Shown: positions 45,841 through 58,850, counted from the stretch's first letter. The stretch: 64,000 bases of DNA from Nymphaea colorata (GCF_008831285.2 NC_045149.1:6625500-6689499), one strand, 5' to 3'. Made by a program: numbers and translations. Notes: generated by a model not told the origin, from the sequence alone.

Positions 45841-48456
45841 GCAAATCAACATAAACAATGCTCTGCGATACAAGGGTTGAGAAAATGAGTTTTTTTTGTT
45901 TTATCTATTAAATGTGTTAACCTTTGGACAGAAAACTGCTTCATGCAGGCCAATGTAAAGCGAAGTATTGTGGGAAAGCGGCTTTGGCTCTCTTTTCTGG
46001 GTGGTGGGTAGTAATCCTCTAATTCACCGAGAATATGACTTATGATAAAAGGTGAATTCACAACAAGAGAATCAAATCTTGAAAGCTTGTACGTGTAGTT
46101 GACACCTATAAGAACTACAAAGTTTTCAAAAACTTTCGCATATGCATTTACCACGACTGGGTGTGAAACTGCCTCTTCCAAGTACTTCATGTGCCTTCAA
46201 TGATGCTTTATTACTGTGAAACACCAAGAAGGACACTACATACTTTGTCTTGTTTGCTATTCAGAAATAGCTAGGAATCTTGCAACACAAAATCAGGTTT
46301 CACATGAACGTTAGCTGCTTCACATTAATTGCTTTACTTGTTCCAGCTACCTATATCCAGACAGCAGATAAAACAGTAGCCGTTAAATGTTAAACATCTA
46401 TGTGAATTTGACATCTGTCCTATATGGTAACTCGGAAAAAGCCGCAGGTCCCGCAATGAATGACAGGCGTCACCTCTATGAGCTCCCAACAGCTCCATGT
46501 GCTCGTTCAGTCACCGACGAGGTCGATATTTGTGGCGGTTAAAAACCGCCATGAATTCCAAGGAAATCATGAGACTAAGCACCTGTTTCAAATACATATA
46601 CCTCAAACATTAAAGCAGATTCACGAAACATTTTAACAAGTGTTTCATAAGGCATCGAGGGCACATTCAGGAAATAATTACAAGGTGTTGTTATTCCCAA
46701 ACCACCCTAATTAAAGAAAAGTATTTTCCAAGGTTTGCGGGTACTGAAATGCACCTTTAAACCTTTGGTTTCTTCTCTATTGGTAAGCTGAGATTAGATA
46801 AACCTTACTGAATGATGCAATTAGGTGACACATCTAGAGTACCAAACTCTTAATTTTCCATTCATCATTGAGCCCTAAAGACCAACCTCCTGATCACCAG
46901 GCAGACAGGGCCCTTGTTGGCATTTAACTTGTTCAATACTTATATTTAATGACAAAGGCACCATTTAAGTACAATGACGTTTAATCTTCTGATACCTGCA
47001 TGTTGTCTTGTCACCCTCTGAAGTAATCTTCAGAAAACCACCTAATACATTTGTTATTTATTTTAAAAAAACTGTCATAATTTATCCGGTATTTACACGA
47101 AACGGCCTAGGGTGTGCATAGTTTTAACTGAACAGTTTTAAACATGAAGTCTTGTGGTTCAAAATGTTCACTTAAAAAGGTTGCATCATATCACTTTTTC
47201 ATCTTGCTTTTTAGACAAGCCATGAAGAATCTTAGATGCATCTTGTGCCAAAGATAAGCCAAATAACTTTGAAACAAAGCATACTCTTGAACCACTGTAG
47301 TTAAGTAAAAGCAGAAGGGTACTGGTGATCGATGACTAAGGCATTTGTAGGTGGCTTGCTTTATCATGGAATCTCATCATCAGCATAAGCAGGCACAAAA
47401 AGACATAGATGCATGATACAGGCATTATCAAAAGCCAACCTAATAAGATTTGATAAAACAGTTATGTGGACTACAGACTTATGTCTTTAAGCAAGATGGG
47501 GTTAGGCAGAAGCTTACGGATTATGCGTCAATGGCGATAAACCCGGAGCAATGAATTATTGAAGCTCATTCATTATATTGATCTCAAATCAAGTCCTATT
47601 GAGTCTTGATTATTAAGAAAAAAAAAAAAAACTAACTGGCCAGAACCGACTAATACGTGATCAATCCAAGTTTCACATGCAACTAAACTTTTTCTTTTGG
47701 TAATTAATTAGTTTCCATTAGGTTTGGCTTGGAGTCACATTATTCAATTGCAAAGGTACTGAAATAGAGAATCTGAACACGAAAGGAGTGCTTTTCTTAA
47801 TTGCTCAAACTTTTTTTATGTGTTCGGTCTAAAGGTAGGAAGATTACACATATAATGCTAGTTTAATTGATTAAGACTTTCTAATATAAAGCATTGTCCT
47901 CAAATGATGCCTCCTTTCCTGGCCTTCCAGGAGCCGAAAGAGCGCCTAACTTGGGCTTCACTTGTCTTTAATAATCTTGATAAGGTGCCGCCCATTGAAG
48001 GGCCCATTATTCGATAGAATGTGTTCCGTCATCTATTACAAACGTATGATTGACAATCTTCCATAAGCAAGCAAGTAGTCATCTAAGATGCTATAATCTC
48101 AATTATTTGGATGACAATCTAAATAAACCAATGATCGCTACCCCCATTACGTCTTCTTGGATGACAAGGGGCAAAAACTTGGCCTTAAATTAAGCCGAAG
48201 TCTTACCAATATATATATATATAATAGTGACTAAAGCTATCTAGAGTCATCCAACTCACTTGTGAGGGCAATCTGATTCATCATGATGGATGGTTGGAAC
48301 AATTTGATTCATCATGATTGGAAGAAAAACGTTGAAAAAAATATATGAGCTAATATTAGATTATATAAAATACTCATCACCTTTTTTTTTGTTTTATTCG
48401 CAACTCTCCATCATGATGAATGAGACGACACTCTATAGATATCCAAAGTCACAATT

Positions 48457-48458
<2 letters not shown>
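45841..48458. other. Intergenic, no gene seen
   Basis: 46,570-46,715 has MITE-like wording ('attcacgaaacattttaaca', 'ttcccaaaccaccctaa'). A short perfect hairpin 'ggcggttaaaaaccgcc' lies at 46,534-46,550. No coding gene. Confidence 0.5.

Positions 48459-48496
<38 letters not shown>
48459..48496. repeat. (TA)n microsatellite
   Basis: About 36 bp of TA. Confidence 0.95.
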
Positions 48497-48500
<4 letters not shown>

Positions 48501-48911
48501 GTAGGAACAAAGAAAAAGACTATGCAGTTAGAAAATGATCGAATAAGATTGAGACTTAGCACAGTGGCCGGATCAATTACGACACCCAATAAAGACGGTG
48601 CCAACCTTGAAGTGGATCCAGTAATAAAAAAAGAAATGGAGTCACTTTCCTTTCCCCTATAAAGCCATTATACAGTTGGCCGGCCCTATAGTAGTACTTG
48701 GGGACCCACTGAGCTGAAGAAGAAACCGAGTGTTAGTATGCCGTGTTTGATTTGAATAACCTCTCCCCCGCCTCAGTTTAGAGCATTAAAGGAGGAGATC
48801 ACGACAATGTATACGAGAACTTCATGTACCCGGGTAGGTGATCTCATTTAAGTTGGAGATCTAAAACTCGAACGTACAACTCAGTTAATGTTCAATACGT
48901 GTGTCCTGTGC

Positions 48912-49044
48912 CAACTTCTATGCCAGCAAGTCTGGTGAACTTGTAGACCCTCTGCAATTTTTACTGCCATGAAACATCTTCTATGCCAGTAACCAGTAAC
49001 TCTAGTGAAGGTGTAGACCTCTGCAATTTTTACTGCCATGAAAG
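48912..49044. repeat. 63-bp tandem duplication
   Basis: Units begin 'cttctatgccag' at 48,915 and 48,978; both include 'ctgcaatttttactgccatg'. One unit has a small 'taaccag' insertion. Confidence 0.8.
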
Positions 49045-50061
49045 ACATGACCAGAGGGGGAGCCACATAAAGGCTGGTGTGCCCCTCAAAGCTTTTTATG
49101 TTTAAGTTAATATCTTTAAATATTTGCTTTGTTATGTACATGAGTGCCCCTTCGGATATGAAAATTATGAAAATATGTGATTCTGACTTTGCCATTAGAT
49201 TGAACCTCTAAAGATTGGAAGGCTGAGAAAATGGTCTCGTCAAAATTAAGATCACAATAAAAGGCCTCATGTTCTCGACACTTGTTGGATGAGAGGTGGA
49301 AACCACCCTCATTTCTCCTTACTCTTGAGGTCCAAAGCTGGGAGATTTAGGTTAAAAGTGAGGCCACCCGTAATTGGAGTCCACTGTTTGCAATCTAAAA
49401 AAGAAGTACCCCGGGTTTCCCAGGCCAACCAATTAGAGACACTTTTCCTTAAGAGGAAAGTAAGGAATAAAAAGAAGCTTACGGTTGTGAAGGATAGGTG
49501 GGATGAGTGAGCGTTGTCTGCAAGGACAAGGACAAAGTTTAGCAGAGTAGGCATAAGTGTTAGAGAGGAATCCTTTCCTTTTCATCCACGTCGCTCGGTC
49601 GCTTCTTTATCATTATTTTTCTGATCCCCATGAGTTCTCCATGCCCACGCTTTAAAGCCATGCATGCAATCTCCCTGTCCTCACAACCTACCGTTCAAGG
49701 AAGACAATAAAGAAACGTAAGCAGATACAGGTAGCAGCAGTAAAGGGGAAGCGAGACAAACAAGGGATAAGTAAGTAAGGGGATTTGTGTGATGGTTTGG
49801 GAGGGAAAGGTTGAAGGCCTCAACTTTTGAAGCCGCTAGTGATGGGTCTCACATGCTTCTCCGTCTCGGGTTTCATTTTTTATCTTCTTTTAAAGTGATG
49901 TTTCAGTATCTTGTGCTTGGTGATGATAGAGGAAAGGACGTTTTCTTGCTTTGGCTTCTTTCTTTTTCTTCCACACCCTTTGGCTAATTATTCAAGTAAA
50001 TGGACCCCCCACTTCCCTCACTTCCCTCTCCATAACCACCTACCCAACCCGTGAAGCTTTC

Positions 50062-50094
<33 letters not shown>

Positions 50095-50528
50095 GAACGC
50101 TGCCTAAGTGGTTAAAATATAAAAACTTATCATTCAAAAGTTTGTTAAAATGATGTTAACGACTGTTTGTAATACGAAAATGGTTTATGGTGGTTTTAGT
50201 GATGATAAATGGTTTTTTTAGTAACAAATTCTGAAGTTATCTAACAACTATCCAGCACAAGGCAGCATTAATTATAAAAAGATGGTATGATGATTCAGGA
50301 TTTTTATAGTCATCTAACCATGTAGTCATGATTATTATAATGGACAATTAAAAGAAAAAGGAAGAGAAAAAAGTGATGGGTACTTTTGTTATCTAGTACA
50401 AGCTCACACATTTTCTTTCTTACCTTGCTTAAATTGTTGAGTGACTCTAGATAGCTAGAACCATCATTCACTCATGAAATCAGGTAGCTAAGATCCATTA
50501 TTGGATGGGTAAATTTAAAGTTTGCGAT
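49045..50528. other. Intergenic, no gene seen
   Basis: CT tract at 50,065-50,093. No gene recognised. Confidence 0.5.
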
Positions 50529-50975
<447 letters not shown>

Positions 50976-52227
50976 CCCTAGAGGTAGTTCGTCGATCTCA
51001 ATTTTCTATATTGAGTCCTTTTGGTAGGTAGGACGCCATCATATACTTGCTGATCTTTTGGTTCAAGTCTTCTACTCAAGGAACGCTTCCATTCCATACA
51101 AAATACCAAACCCATCTCATTTCAACGGTAGCATCTTTCTACGCTACCAACTAAGAAAAACTCCAGAGAAATAAGGAAAAAGGGAATCACTCTAGTCTAC
51201 GCAAATCAATTCCTTAAACCCACTGGAAAAATCTCTAAACAAAAGTCTAGCTAGACAAGACAAAACCCTAACTGAATGTCACTTCTAACATGCAATCCTA
51301 ATAGAGGAACAATGGCTAAAATCCAAATCTGGCTGAGACTATAATTCCAAAGGATAAATTAGATCCAAAAACTTCTTGATGATACCAAGCTAAAGTCCAC
51401 AATCAATTGAATAGAAGAAGAGAAGGAATAAAAATGCAATAGAAAGAGCCTCAATTGAATATATCTAATCAAAAGAAAGAACAAAACCAATAAAAACATA
51501 ATGAATGACATATCCAACAATTTTCTAGAACCAAATTTGGATCTACCAAAGCTTATATGTAGAAGGTTGGATCTTCTCATATCTCAATTGGGTGTCAGAT
51601 TCAGATTGTTATTTAGTTATGAAACTGCATATCTCATCTGAATTCAACTACAAATCAGGTTCAATCTTTCTCATCACATTTGGCTAAACGAATTTGAATT
51701 AGATCAGTAACTGGATATCTTTGATTCATTCATTTAGATCCCTAGATATGAGGGGCATCGATTATTTTCTCTTGATATCATTTAATCATTACAAGAAGTC
51801 ACGCACAAGATTGGATTTGTTTCAAATTTCATTCAGACCACATGTTTTGTACATAGATCTCCGTGCTCAAATGAAAAGAAATAAAAAACAAAGACCTGCT
51901 TTCGTTATGCCTCCAAAACTTTTTTTTTTCCGCAGAGAATTCATCAATGGATATCCGATACGTCAACAAGAACACTGATCATGAATAGAAAATTGAATTT
52001 CAAAACATTGAAATCTTAAGAATTGAAGAGCTCAATATATGCTGGGCGTGCTTCTCATGGCAAAATTGGGTTGGTATATGTCTTACTATTTTCAGGTCGC
52101 GCATAAAAAAAAAAGTAGGTTATATGAATTCCTCCAGATATCCATCCATCGGACTCTTCACAGCACACAGCCATGTGTGCTGTGAGAAGGAGGATGCTGA
52201 TGAAGGCACAAAAAATTCAAAATCTAT
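50976..52227. other. Intergenic, no gene seen
   Basis: A-rich DNA without a convincing open frame; 51,590-51,680 has weak similarity in wording to family F. Confidence 0.45.
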
Positions 52228-52655
52228 CATAGAGGTTGGGATATGAATGGATCCAGTTTGAATCACATATATTCTTAACCATATCACTTTTTTGGATATT
52301 GACATACTCAAATTTTGAATTCGGATCAAATATGAATGAAGGAAAGTAATATCTAAATCTGAATCTGAAAGCCAATTTTACATAATTGGAATGCAATTTT
52401 TAAATGCAAATCTGAATTTTAAGCCAAATCCAGCTGATTTTCAAAATGTGCGGGCGTTGGATATAGAAAATTTATTTTAAAATAAAATTTGATCCCAATG
52501 TCATCCGATACTTTTATATATCTAGATGTCATTTCTTAAATCCACATCTGATCTGATTTCTTAATCTGATACAATTTTTTTTTCTTCATATCTGACTTTT
52601 TTGAATGGAACGGTCTGATATCTTATCCAAATTCAATATATTGACATCTATAATA
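52228..52655. mobile_element. MITE-like element, family F
   Basis: Aligns with 38,120-38,568: left part 'gaatcacatatattcttaac' against 'gaatcagatacgctcttgac', right part 'caatatattgacatctata' against 'aaatatattgatatcccta'. Imperfect inverted ends and no open frame. Confidence 0.6.
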
Positions 52656-53168
52656 GCATGATGAACCATTTCGTGCATCATAAGTTATCGCTAATGCTCC
52701 TGTAGTAATTATTTTTGAAAAACAATAGATTTTTTATTTTTATCATTTGTTGTGACATCTGCCATCCATTATACGTACATACATACATACATATATTTAT
52801 ATATAAATTTAATATAAAAAATTTCTTCTAATTAAAATAAAATAGCATGAACAACCCACATAAAATTGCTATGAAGATAGTATCACGTAGTTTTTTTGTC
52901 AGGGAGCTAGCTTATCACGAGTTGCTGGTAATTAGTGGTGTGGCTTTATTCACGTGCAAACATGTAGAGTAAAAAGCTGCTAATTCTTTTCTGCCATGGC
53001 TTAGTTGAAGCCAGTTTTATCAAATTCACTTGTTATTAATTTTTTTAAAAAAAAATTGCACATTGCACAGCTGAATTGGCCAGAATTCTTCCAAGTACTT
53101 AGGATCTGTGCATACTCTTAAGTACTTTGTTAAACACTAGGTTAATTTGTTCATGGCATTTAAATCTG
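52656..53168. other. Intergenic
   Basis: TACA-type short repeat near 52,772-52,792. No gene. Confidence 0.5.
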
Positions 53169-53443
53169 CACTACAAAAAATTGGTACTTTACCATTGGCC
53201 GGAAAACGTCAGTAAAAGAGGAATCAACTTTTCCTGATGTTTAGAAAGGTCGTCGGTGAAGAGAATGTCCGTGAAAACTATCACCAACATTTTCATGACA
53301 ATGTGTCGGTGTAGACATATTCATCGATGCATCAAAAACGATGTCAATTTTCACCCACATCACTTTCTAGACGTCGTTAAATATTGCTTTTCATCGACGG
53401 CCATTTTACCAAGCATCGGTGAATCCATGTTTTTTTTGCAGTG
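53169..53443 (+). mobile_element. CACTA-type MITE, complete
   Basis: Starts 'cactacaaaaaattgg' and ends 'ttttttttgcagtg', whose complement is 'cactgcaaaaaaaa'. The interior is full of 'gtcggtgaa' and 'catcgatgc' motifs in both orientations. At 275 bp with no transposase it is non-autonomous. The 3-bp flanks (ctg/acg) do not match. Fragments of the family are at 22,191 and 29,435. Confidence 0.7.
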
Positions 53444-54427
53444 ACGCGATAGGTACATAATTGCATTACATTAAATTGGTCTTTCCTTTTGAGACAGTAA
53501 CATGCGGAAGTCACCCATGCCAAATGATCATCACAGTCTCCTTAGGAGCAGGTAAATAGCATGGTAGAGAAAACAAAGAGTTGTAACTGTCATGATCTTC
53601 CGGGAATCTACGTTCCTGTTTCTGATCACTTCTTTCTCGTGAAATTTGTTCGTTACCAGTAGTGGGATCCATGAAATTCCTCATGCATATGGAGATCTTC
53701 CATATCTGATATCGCCATCATTTTTTTTTCTATCAAGGTCTATCGCCTTAAGGAGCATAGCCTAGCTGGTCTAGTTGGTGGGCAAGTGAAAGCCCGATCA
53801 TCAATTTTATTCTTGTTGGTACTGCTCTCCTGCAAACAATGGCTGATGTTATTCTCAAGGGAATAACCATAAGTTTCTAGGTCTTCAAATAGCTTTGAAC
53901 TTCGAGAGGAGGAGAAAGAGAAAAGAAGCTTCTACCTCTTCCGGGTGTCCCCACCACCCATTCTAGCGAGGTATGTGCAGAAAAGGGGTGGAAGCAATGT
54001 GAAACCTTTTCTTTTAGGCATATACAGCTAGCGGTTAGGTGGCTGTCTATACGTTTGGAGAAGGGTTAGTCCATACCCCCTTCTATTATCCCTCAGTTAG
54101 GTCCCTGTGAGAAACATAGTTGTTGATGCTTTTTGTCCAACTAAAGTTAGGCTGCAGATACATTTCTCATTCACTATTTACTAACAAGTATTTTTTAGGT
54201 CAAATTTGTTCGGTGGGAAGGTTTGCAGTTTTCCACCGTCAAGTTGGGAAGCCAGGTGCTGTTAGATATGGGGAGGTGGGTGTTACTAAATCATACTACC
54301 AATGATGCATGTTTTGTGTTAAGGAAACCTAAAACCCAACCTTTTTTGTCACAAAATGAAATGCGCCAGTACGCGACTTCTGTGGGTGCACTTTGTTTTT
54401 CTTGTCCAAGAGAAAGTTCTAACCGGC
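53444..54427. other. Intergenic with SINE-like fragment
   Basis: 53,755-53,880 starts 'agcatagcctagctggtcta' and 'gttggtgggcaagtg', an A-box-like region shared with 37,224. No gene. Confidence 0.45.
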
Positions 54428-54705
54428 CTCCACAATGTGTCGAGCCAGTTCAAGCTCGAGTTCAACTGTATGTTCGAACGAGTCGAGTTCGAGTCATCTC
54501 AATAGCCTTGCACAATCAGTCAGGCCAGCTCGACTTGACTACATAATGAATGCTGAAATGAGATGAGCTCGACGTTATATAGTTGAGTCGAGCTGGAGCA
54601 TGTTTTATGGAGCTTGACTCGAGTTCTAGCTGAGCTGGAGCTCAAGTTTTTTGAGTTGAGCCGAGCTCAAGCTGAGCCAACTCGACTCAGCTCATGTGGA
54701 GCCCT
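54428..54705. mobile_element. CTCGA-rich non-autonomous element (family H)
   Basis: 'tccacaatgtgtcgagccag' at the left and 'cgactcagctcatgtggagc' at the right form loose inverted termini. The interior is dense in 'gagttcgagtc' and 'gagctcaagctgag' motifs, as at 25,066. Confidence 0.55.
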
Positions 54706-55203
54706 AGTTTCTAGAATAGGGTGGAAGAGAATTTTTTTCCAATATATGTTCCAATTTCAGCTCGTGTTTGACGGGCACAAAAGATTTACCTAGAATATTT
54801 TTCAGTTGTTTGATGGGGGTCGAGAAAAATCCTGTACAAATTTGATTTACTGTTTCTATAAATCGTCCCTAAAAAAGTTGCGCTTACAAGGACATCAAAC
54901 ATCCTATGAAATCATGACCGTTACGTGACAGGTTACAAGAACATTATATACTCTCCCTCTCCCTGTCTCTAGAAATGGCAATCTGCGTTATATATTTAAC
55001 AAGCTTAATTTCGTATATTGAGAAAAAAAACAGGAAATGGCATTATTTATTTGGAGATAAGAAGAAGCATATCCCCACAAAAAAACATCTGTACAAACAG
55101 AGTTCAGATAATCTCAAGTGTTTAGGAGGTCGTAATTAAGTTTCAATAAGAGCTCTCAGTAACATACAATACCCAAGCTGAGGTTTATCAAGGAGTAGAA
55201 CAG
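54706..55203. other. Flank of the LTR retrotransposon
   Basis: 54,706-54,860 resembles 19,606-19,795 ('agggtggaagagaa', 'tgtttgac-gggc'). The last five bases, aacag (55,199-55,203), are the target-site copy of the retrotransposon. Confidence 0.5.
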
Positions 55204-55635
55204 TGTCACGGGTCGACTCCTTCGGACCGTGCGGCACAACAAACTCTCGCCAGTAAGCTGCAAACATTCGCCTCGTTCAAGTGGGCACAGATCACTTGAA
55301 TGCTTTTTGATAATAGAAGCCATAAAATACACAAAAGAATGTGGAAAGAAAACTCGCAATATATTATTTAAACAGTTGAGTACATCACGAGGGAAAGCAA
55401 GTAAGCTTTTACACTTTACTTACAAAAGATGATCGTTACAAAAGATGGCTGAAACCGCTTACAGAATTCTCATGCTGACCATCCAAAAAAAGGAATCTCA
55501 ATCTTTACACTTGGGGCCGTTTTAAGAGGGTGCTCTGAGCAAGGTGAACATTTGAGCTTACACTAAGACTCAACATAAACAAAACAAATACAACAAAAGC
55601 AAAGGACGACTATACAAACACGACACAAGGGAACA
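55204..55635 (-). repeat. 3' LTR of the chromovirus
   Basis: 432 bp, bounded by tgttcc and tgaca in element orientation. It aligns with 57,901-58,317 over its whole length with many scattered substitutions and a few small indels, so insertion is not recent. Confidence 0.93.
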
Positions 55636-55659
55636 GGCTCCCCCTTCAAATCAAGTGTC

Positions 55660-56215
55660 GTCTTCGGTGCTAGCAGCTTCATGGTAGACCCTGACTTCTT
55701 CTGGATGACTTCGCTTCAAACAAAAGGCATACTCCCATGTTGGCTGGTCTTCGTCTACCCATCTGATGAAGTATCATTTCGGTTCACCAAGGTACTTAAC
55801 TTTGTACCGAAGGATCTGGTCTGTCGGTCGACGGCCCTCCGGGTCGAAGGAGCTCGTTGCAAGATTGGTTCTTGCCGCGGCTGGCTTCTCTCCGGGTCTT
55901 AAGTATCAGCATAGAAGGGCTTGAGGTTGTAGACGTGAAACACAGGATGTGCCTTGAAGTCTAGCGGGAGATCTAACTTGTACGCCAACTTCTCAATCCT
56001 CTTAACCACAGTAAATGGCCCTGCATACTTTTTGATCCGTGCTCGATGTCACCCACAGAAGATGCCGGCCCGGTCTGCGTGAAGCTTCACGAGGACTTGG
56101 TCACCCGCTCGAAATTCCATCGACCCTCGTCTTCGATCTGCAAGTTTCTTCAATTCTGTAGGGGCATGACCCACTTTATGCCGAGGTGGCCGCCATCTAG
56201 GGAGCTTCGCAGGTC
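55660..56215 (-). pseudogene. Integrase C-terminus and chromodomain remnant
   Basis: On the minus strand the translation contains the integrase tail motif 'MEFRAGDQVLVKL' (near 56,100), 'KYAGPFTVVKRIEKLAYKL', then 'HPVFHVYNLKPF', all typical of chromovirus pol. A chromodomain-like stretch follows, with 'ILRYKVKYLGEPK' and 'WVDEDQPTWEYA'. At least three in-frame stops and a frame shift interrupt it. Upstream sequence jumps straight to protease near 56,215, marking the deletion junction. Confidence 0.85.
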
Positions 56216-56221
56216 GCGACC

Positions 56222-56760
56222 TTACCCTTGTCTTTCTTCAGTGTTACCACTGGCACCATGTAGGGAGACTTCTCATCCATAATGCTGACACTACGCAAAT
56301 GCGGCATCGAGACCATCTTCGCTGCACTAAGGAGCTCCATGCCAAGAACCATCTGGTAATCGTCCATTGGGACCATAGAAAAGTTGGCTTTCTCTTACCA
56401 ACTCTCAATCTTCACAACTACATCCCGGGCCACTCCATGGATGGGTTTTGCCTCTGAGTTGACAGCCTTCATGCGCAACTCTCCCCTCTCAAGGGTGAGG
56501 CCTAATCTCCTCGCCTCTACAACTGAGACGAAATTGTGCGTGGCACCTGTATCTATCATAACCATCGTAAGCTTTCCATTCACCAGAACCTCAATGTACA
56601 TGAGTTCCCTGGAAGGCGTCGCTGTCACCTTGGCTTTCTCTTCACGTTTCAGTGAATTGAGAAGCTGAAGTGCTCTAATCCTCGATCCTTCCCCTTCTTC
56701 AGTCTCGCCTTCGGTGGCCCTCGCGGCATTGGCCTGTTTGGTAGGTCTCATCGGTTTTGG
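56222..56760 (-). pseudogene. Retroviral-type aspartic protease remnant
   Basis: Contains the catalytic motif 'MIDTGATHNFVS' (minus strand, about 56,525-56,560) and later 'MVLGMELLSAAKMVSM'. A stop lies at 56,395 between these two parts. The protease normally matures gag-pol in the particle. Confidence 0.88.
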
Positions 56761-57870
56761 GCAGACACGCGCATAGTGCCTTCCTCCTCAGACCCAACAA
56801 GTCACTTCTCTTGATGGCCCATTGTAGTCCTTGCGAAAGAAGGGTTTTCTCTCGGCTGGCTTATGGGGCGACGATTCATTTCTGTTGTCGCCCCGTTCCT
56901 CCCTCTTACCGTCATGGTCAGACTTCTTCGTAGACTTGAAGGTATCTGTGTAGCTTCTGCGTTGGGTGTCGGCCAAGCGCTCGGCTGCCACATATGCATG
57001 CTCTAAGGTCTCAAGATTCGATCTCTCCACGTCGGCCTGGGCCCAAGATTGGAACCCTATGATGAACCAGTGAAGTTTGTCTTTTTTTGGCATCATAGGC
57101 ACGTCTAGCATAACCTTTTGGTATGCCATGATGTAATCTCTCAATGCACCTGTCTGCTTTATGTTCGCAACCAACCGATAAACATGTCTTTCAGCATCTA
57201 CGGGCATGAAGTATCCCTTCAATTGTTTGCGGAAGTCGTCGAAGGTACGAATCGTGCAGTCCCTATTCTTAATGTCTAACATTTTCCGCCTCCACCAAGC
57301 CACATCATATCCCTCTAATAACATTGTTGCGGTCTTGATCTTCAAGTCCTCCTCTACTACGTTCTGCAAGTACATGTAGTAGTCAACTTGGAACAGAAAG
57401 TTGTTGATCGCCCTCGCATCCCGGCTACCACTATACTTCGCCGGACGTTGAACGTCGATCCTACTAGTCCTTTCTTGACTACTGCTAGCTGAATTAGTAC
57501 GTAGCAGTCTCTAGTTTGAAGCCCGAAGTCCAGCGACTTCGTCCTGTAAGGTCTTCACCAAGTCAGAGAGTGATCAGTTCATGGCCACTGACTCGGCCAT
57601 CTGTTCCCGCATCAACTTCATCTCCTCCTTGAATCCCTCAAAGGTCTCAACAGCAAAGCCAAGGGCTTCCTCATGGGTGGCCACATCTGCGACCAACCGG
57701 TTCACCGTCTCCTCCAGGTCTCCCTGGTCATGGGCCGGGCTCGCCTCCTCTGGGCGGGCCGGCTCCTTGCCTTTGGCACATCGCAGATTGTATTGTGATG
57801 TCGTGGCGTCCTCCTCAACAGCAGCAAATCGGCGTGACGCTCTACACCGACTCTCCGATCGCTTCCCCAT
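56761..57870 (-). pseudogene. Gag remnant with broken zinc knuckle
   Basis: The probable start is ATG at 57,870 ('MGKRSES'), 15 bases after the primer site. Two in-frame stops occur at 57,574 and about 57,511. The capsid-type gag domain spans about 57,450-56,990 ('GYDVAWWRRKMLDI', 'FDDFRKQLKGYF'). The nucleocapsid knuckle of the form CX2CX3HX4C lies at 56,765-56,805; its second Cys is replaced by a TGA stop (TGC/TGT to TGA). Confidence 0.88.
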
Positions 57871-57900
57871 ATTGAGCAGAATCTGGGCTCTAATACCAGC

Positions 57901-58317
57901 TGTCACGGGCCGACTCATTCGAACCGTGTGGTGCGGCAAACTCTCGCAAGTAAGCCGCAAGCCTTCGCCTCGTTCAAGTGGGCGCAGATCACTTGAATGC
58001 TTTTTGAAAATAGAAGACACAAAATACACAAAAGAATGTGGAAAGAAAACTCGCAATATATTCACTTAAACAGTTGAGTGCATCACGAGGGAAAGCAAGT
58101 AAGCTTTTACACTTTACTTACAAATGATGGTCGAAGCCGCTAACAGAATTTTCATGTCGACCATCCAAAACAAGGAATCACAATCTTTACACTTGGGACC
58201 GTTTTGGGAGGGTGCTCTGACACAGGTGAACATTCGAACTTACACCAAGACTCAACATAAACAAAGCAAATACAGCAAAAGCAAATGACAACTATACAGA
58301 CACAACATATGAGAACA
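57901..58317 (-). repeat. 5' LTR of the chromovirus
   Basis: 417 bp. Its plus-strand left end 'tgtcacgggc' abuts the primer site, and its right end 'gaaca' is followed by the target duplicate aacag. Confidence 0.93.
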
Positions 58318-58322
58318 AACAG

Positions 58323-58560
58323 ACTCCTCAAGTTAAATTGGGATTACTAATCAAATATGAATGTGTGCTCTGATACCATTTTCACTACCTACATGCAAGA
58401 TCAGACAACCAATCACTAATCAAGGAGACATATAACAGTGCATGCAAGTTTACAAACCATTTTCAAACTTGTCCACTAATAGAGCAGCAACTAGTTCACA
58501 TGAAAATATGAAGGTTTTTTGGTCCATGATCATGTACTCATGCAATCCATTTGCATGACC
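58323..58560. other. Intergenic
   Basis: No gene. 'gctctgataccattttcac' near 58,369 resembles a primer-binding-site complement, so an older LTR fragment may adjoin. Confidence 0.35.
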
Positions 58561-58850
58561 TCAGATTTGAGTAAATATTCAATCGGCTTCGGGTGGAATA
58601 TATTTTTAAACAAGTATCCTACCCAATGTCCATAAAGTGGTTTGGATTTGGTTTAAAAGTCAGGTACGGTTTTGGATGTTTATAAAAAAAAAAAAAAGGA
58701 TTTGGATTGTTGAATTTGGATCCAGTTATAGATATGAGATAAGTTTTTCTTCATTTCCATTTGAATCCAAATATAAGAACAGCTGAAAAACTAGATACGG
58801 TAGAGAATATATCCAACTCAAATCTGATCCATTTACATCCCTAATTCCCC
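58560..58850. repeat. Dispersed repeat family F, diverged copy
   Basis: Carries 'ggatttggattgttgaattt', 'catttgaatccaaatata' and ends 'tgatccatttacatcccta', matching the end type of the copies at 38,120 and 52,228. Confidence 0.5.

Larger units (their letters stand above)
55204..58317 (-). mobile_element. Ty3/gypsy chromovirus, internally deleted, with intact ends
   Basis: The element is read on the minus strand. LTRs (55,204-55,635 and 57,901-58,317) begin TG and end CA in element orientation. A 5-bp target duplication 'aacag' flanks both sides (55,199-55,203 and 58,318-58,322). The primer site 'tggtattagagccc' lies at 57,885-57,898, two bases from the 5' LTR and complementary to initiator-Met tRNA apart from one mismatch. 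The polypurine tract 'gaagggggagcc' is at 55,636-55,647 against the 3' LTR. Inside are gag, a zinc knuckle, protease, and then directly the integrase C-terminal part with a chromodomain. Reverse transcriptase, RNase H and the integrase core are missing. The gene order and chromodomain mark a chromovirus of the Ty3/gypsy group. It cannot encode its own transposition. Confidence 0.93.

Noticed and set aside
56046-58069. Plus-strand open frames at 56,046-56,668 and 57,581-58,069
   Set aside because: They are antisense to the chromovirus gag, protease and LTR regions.
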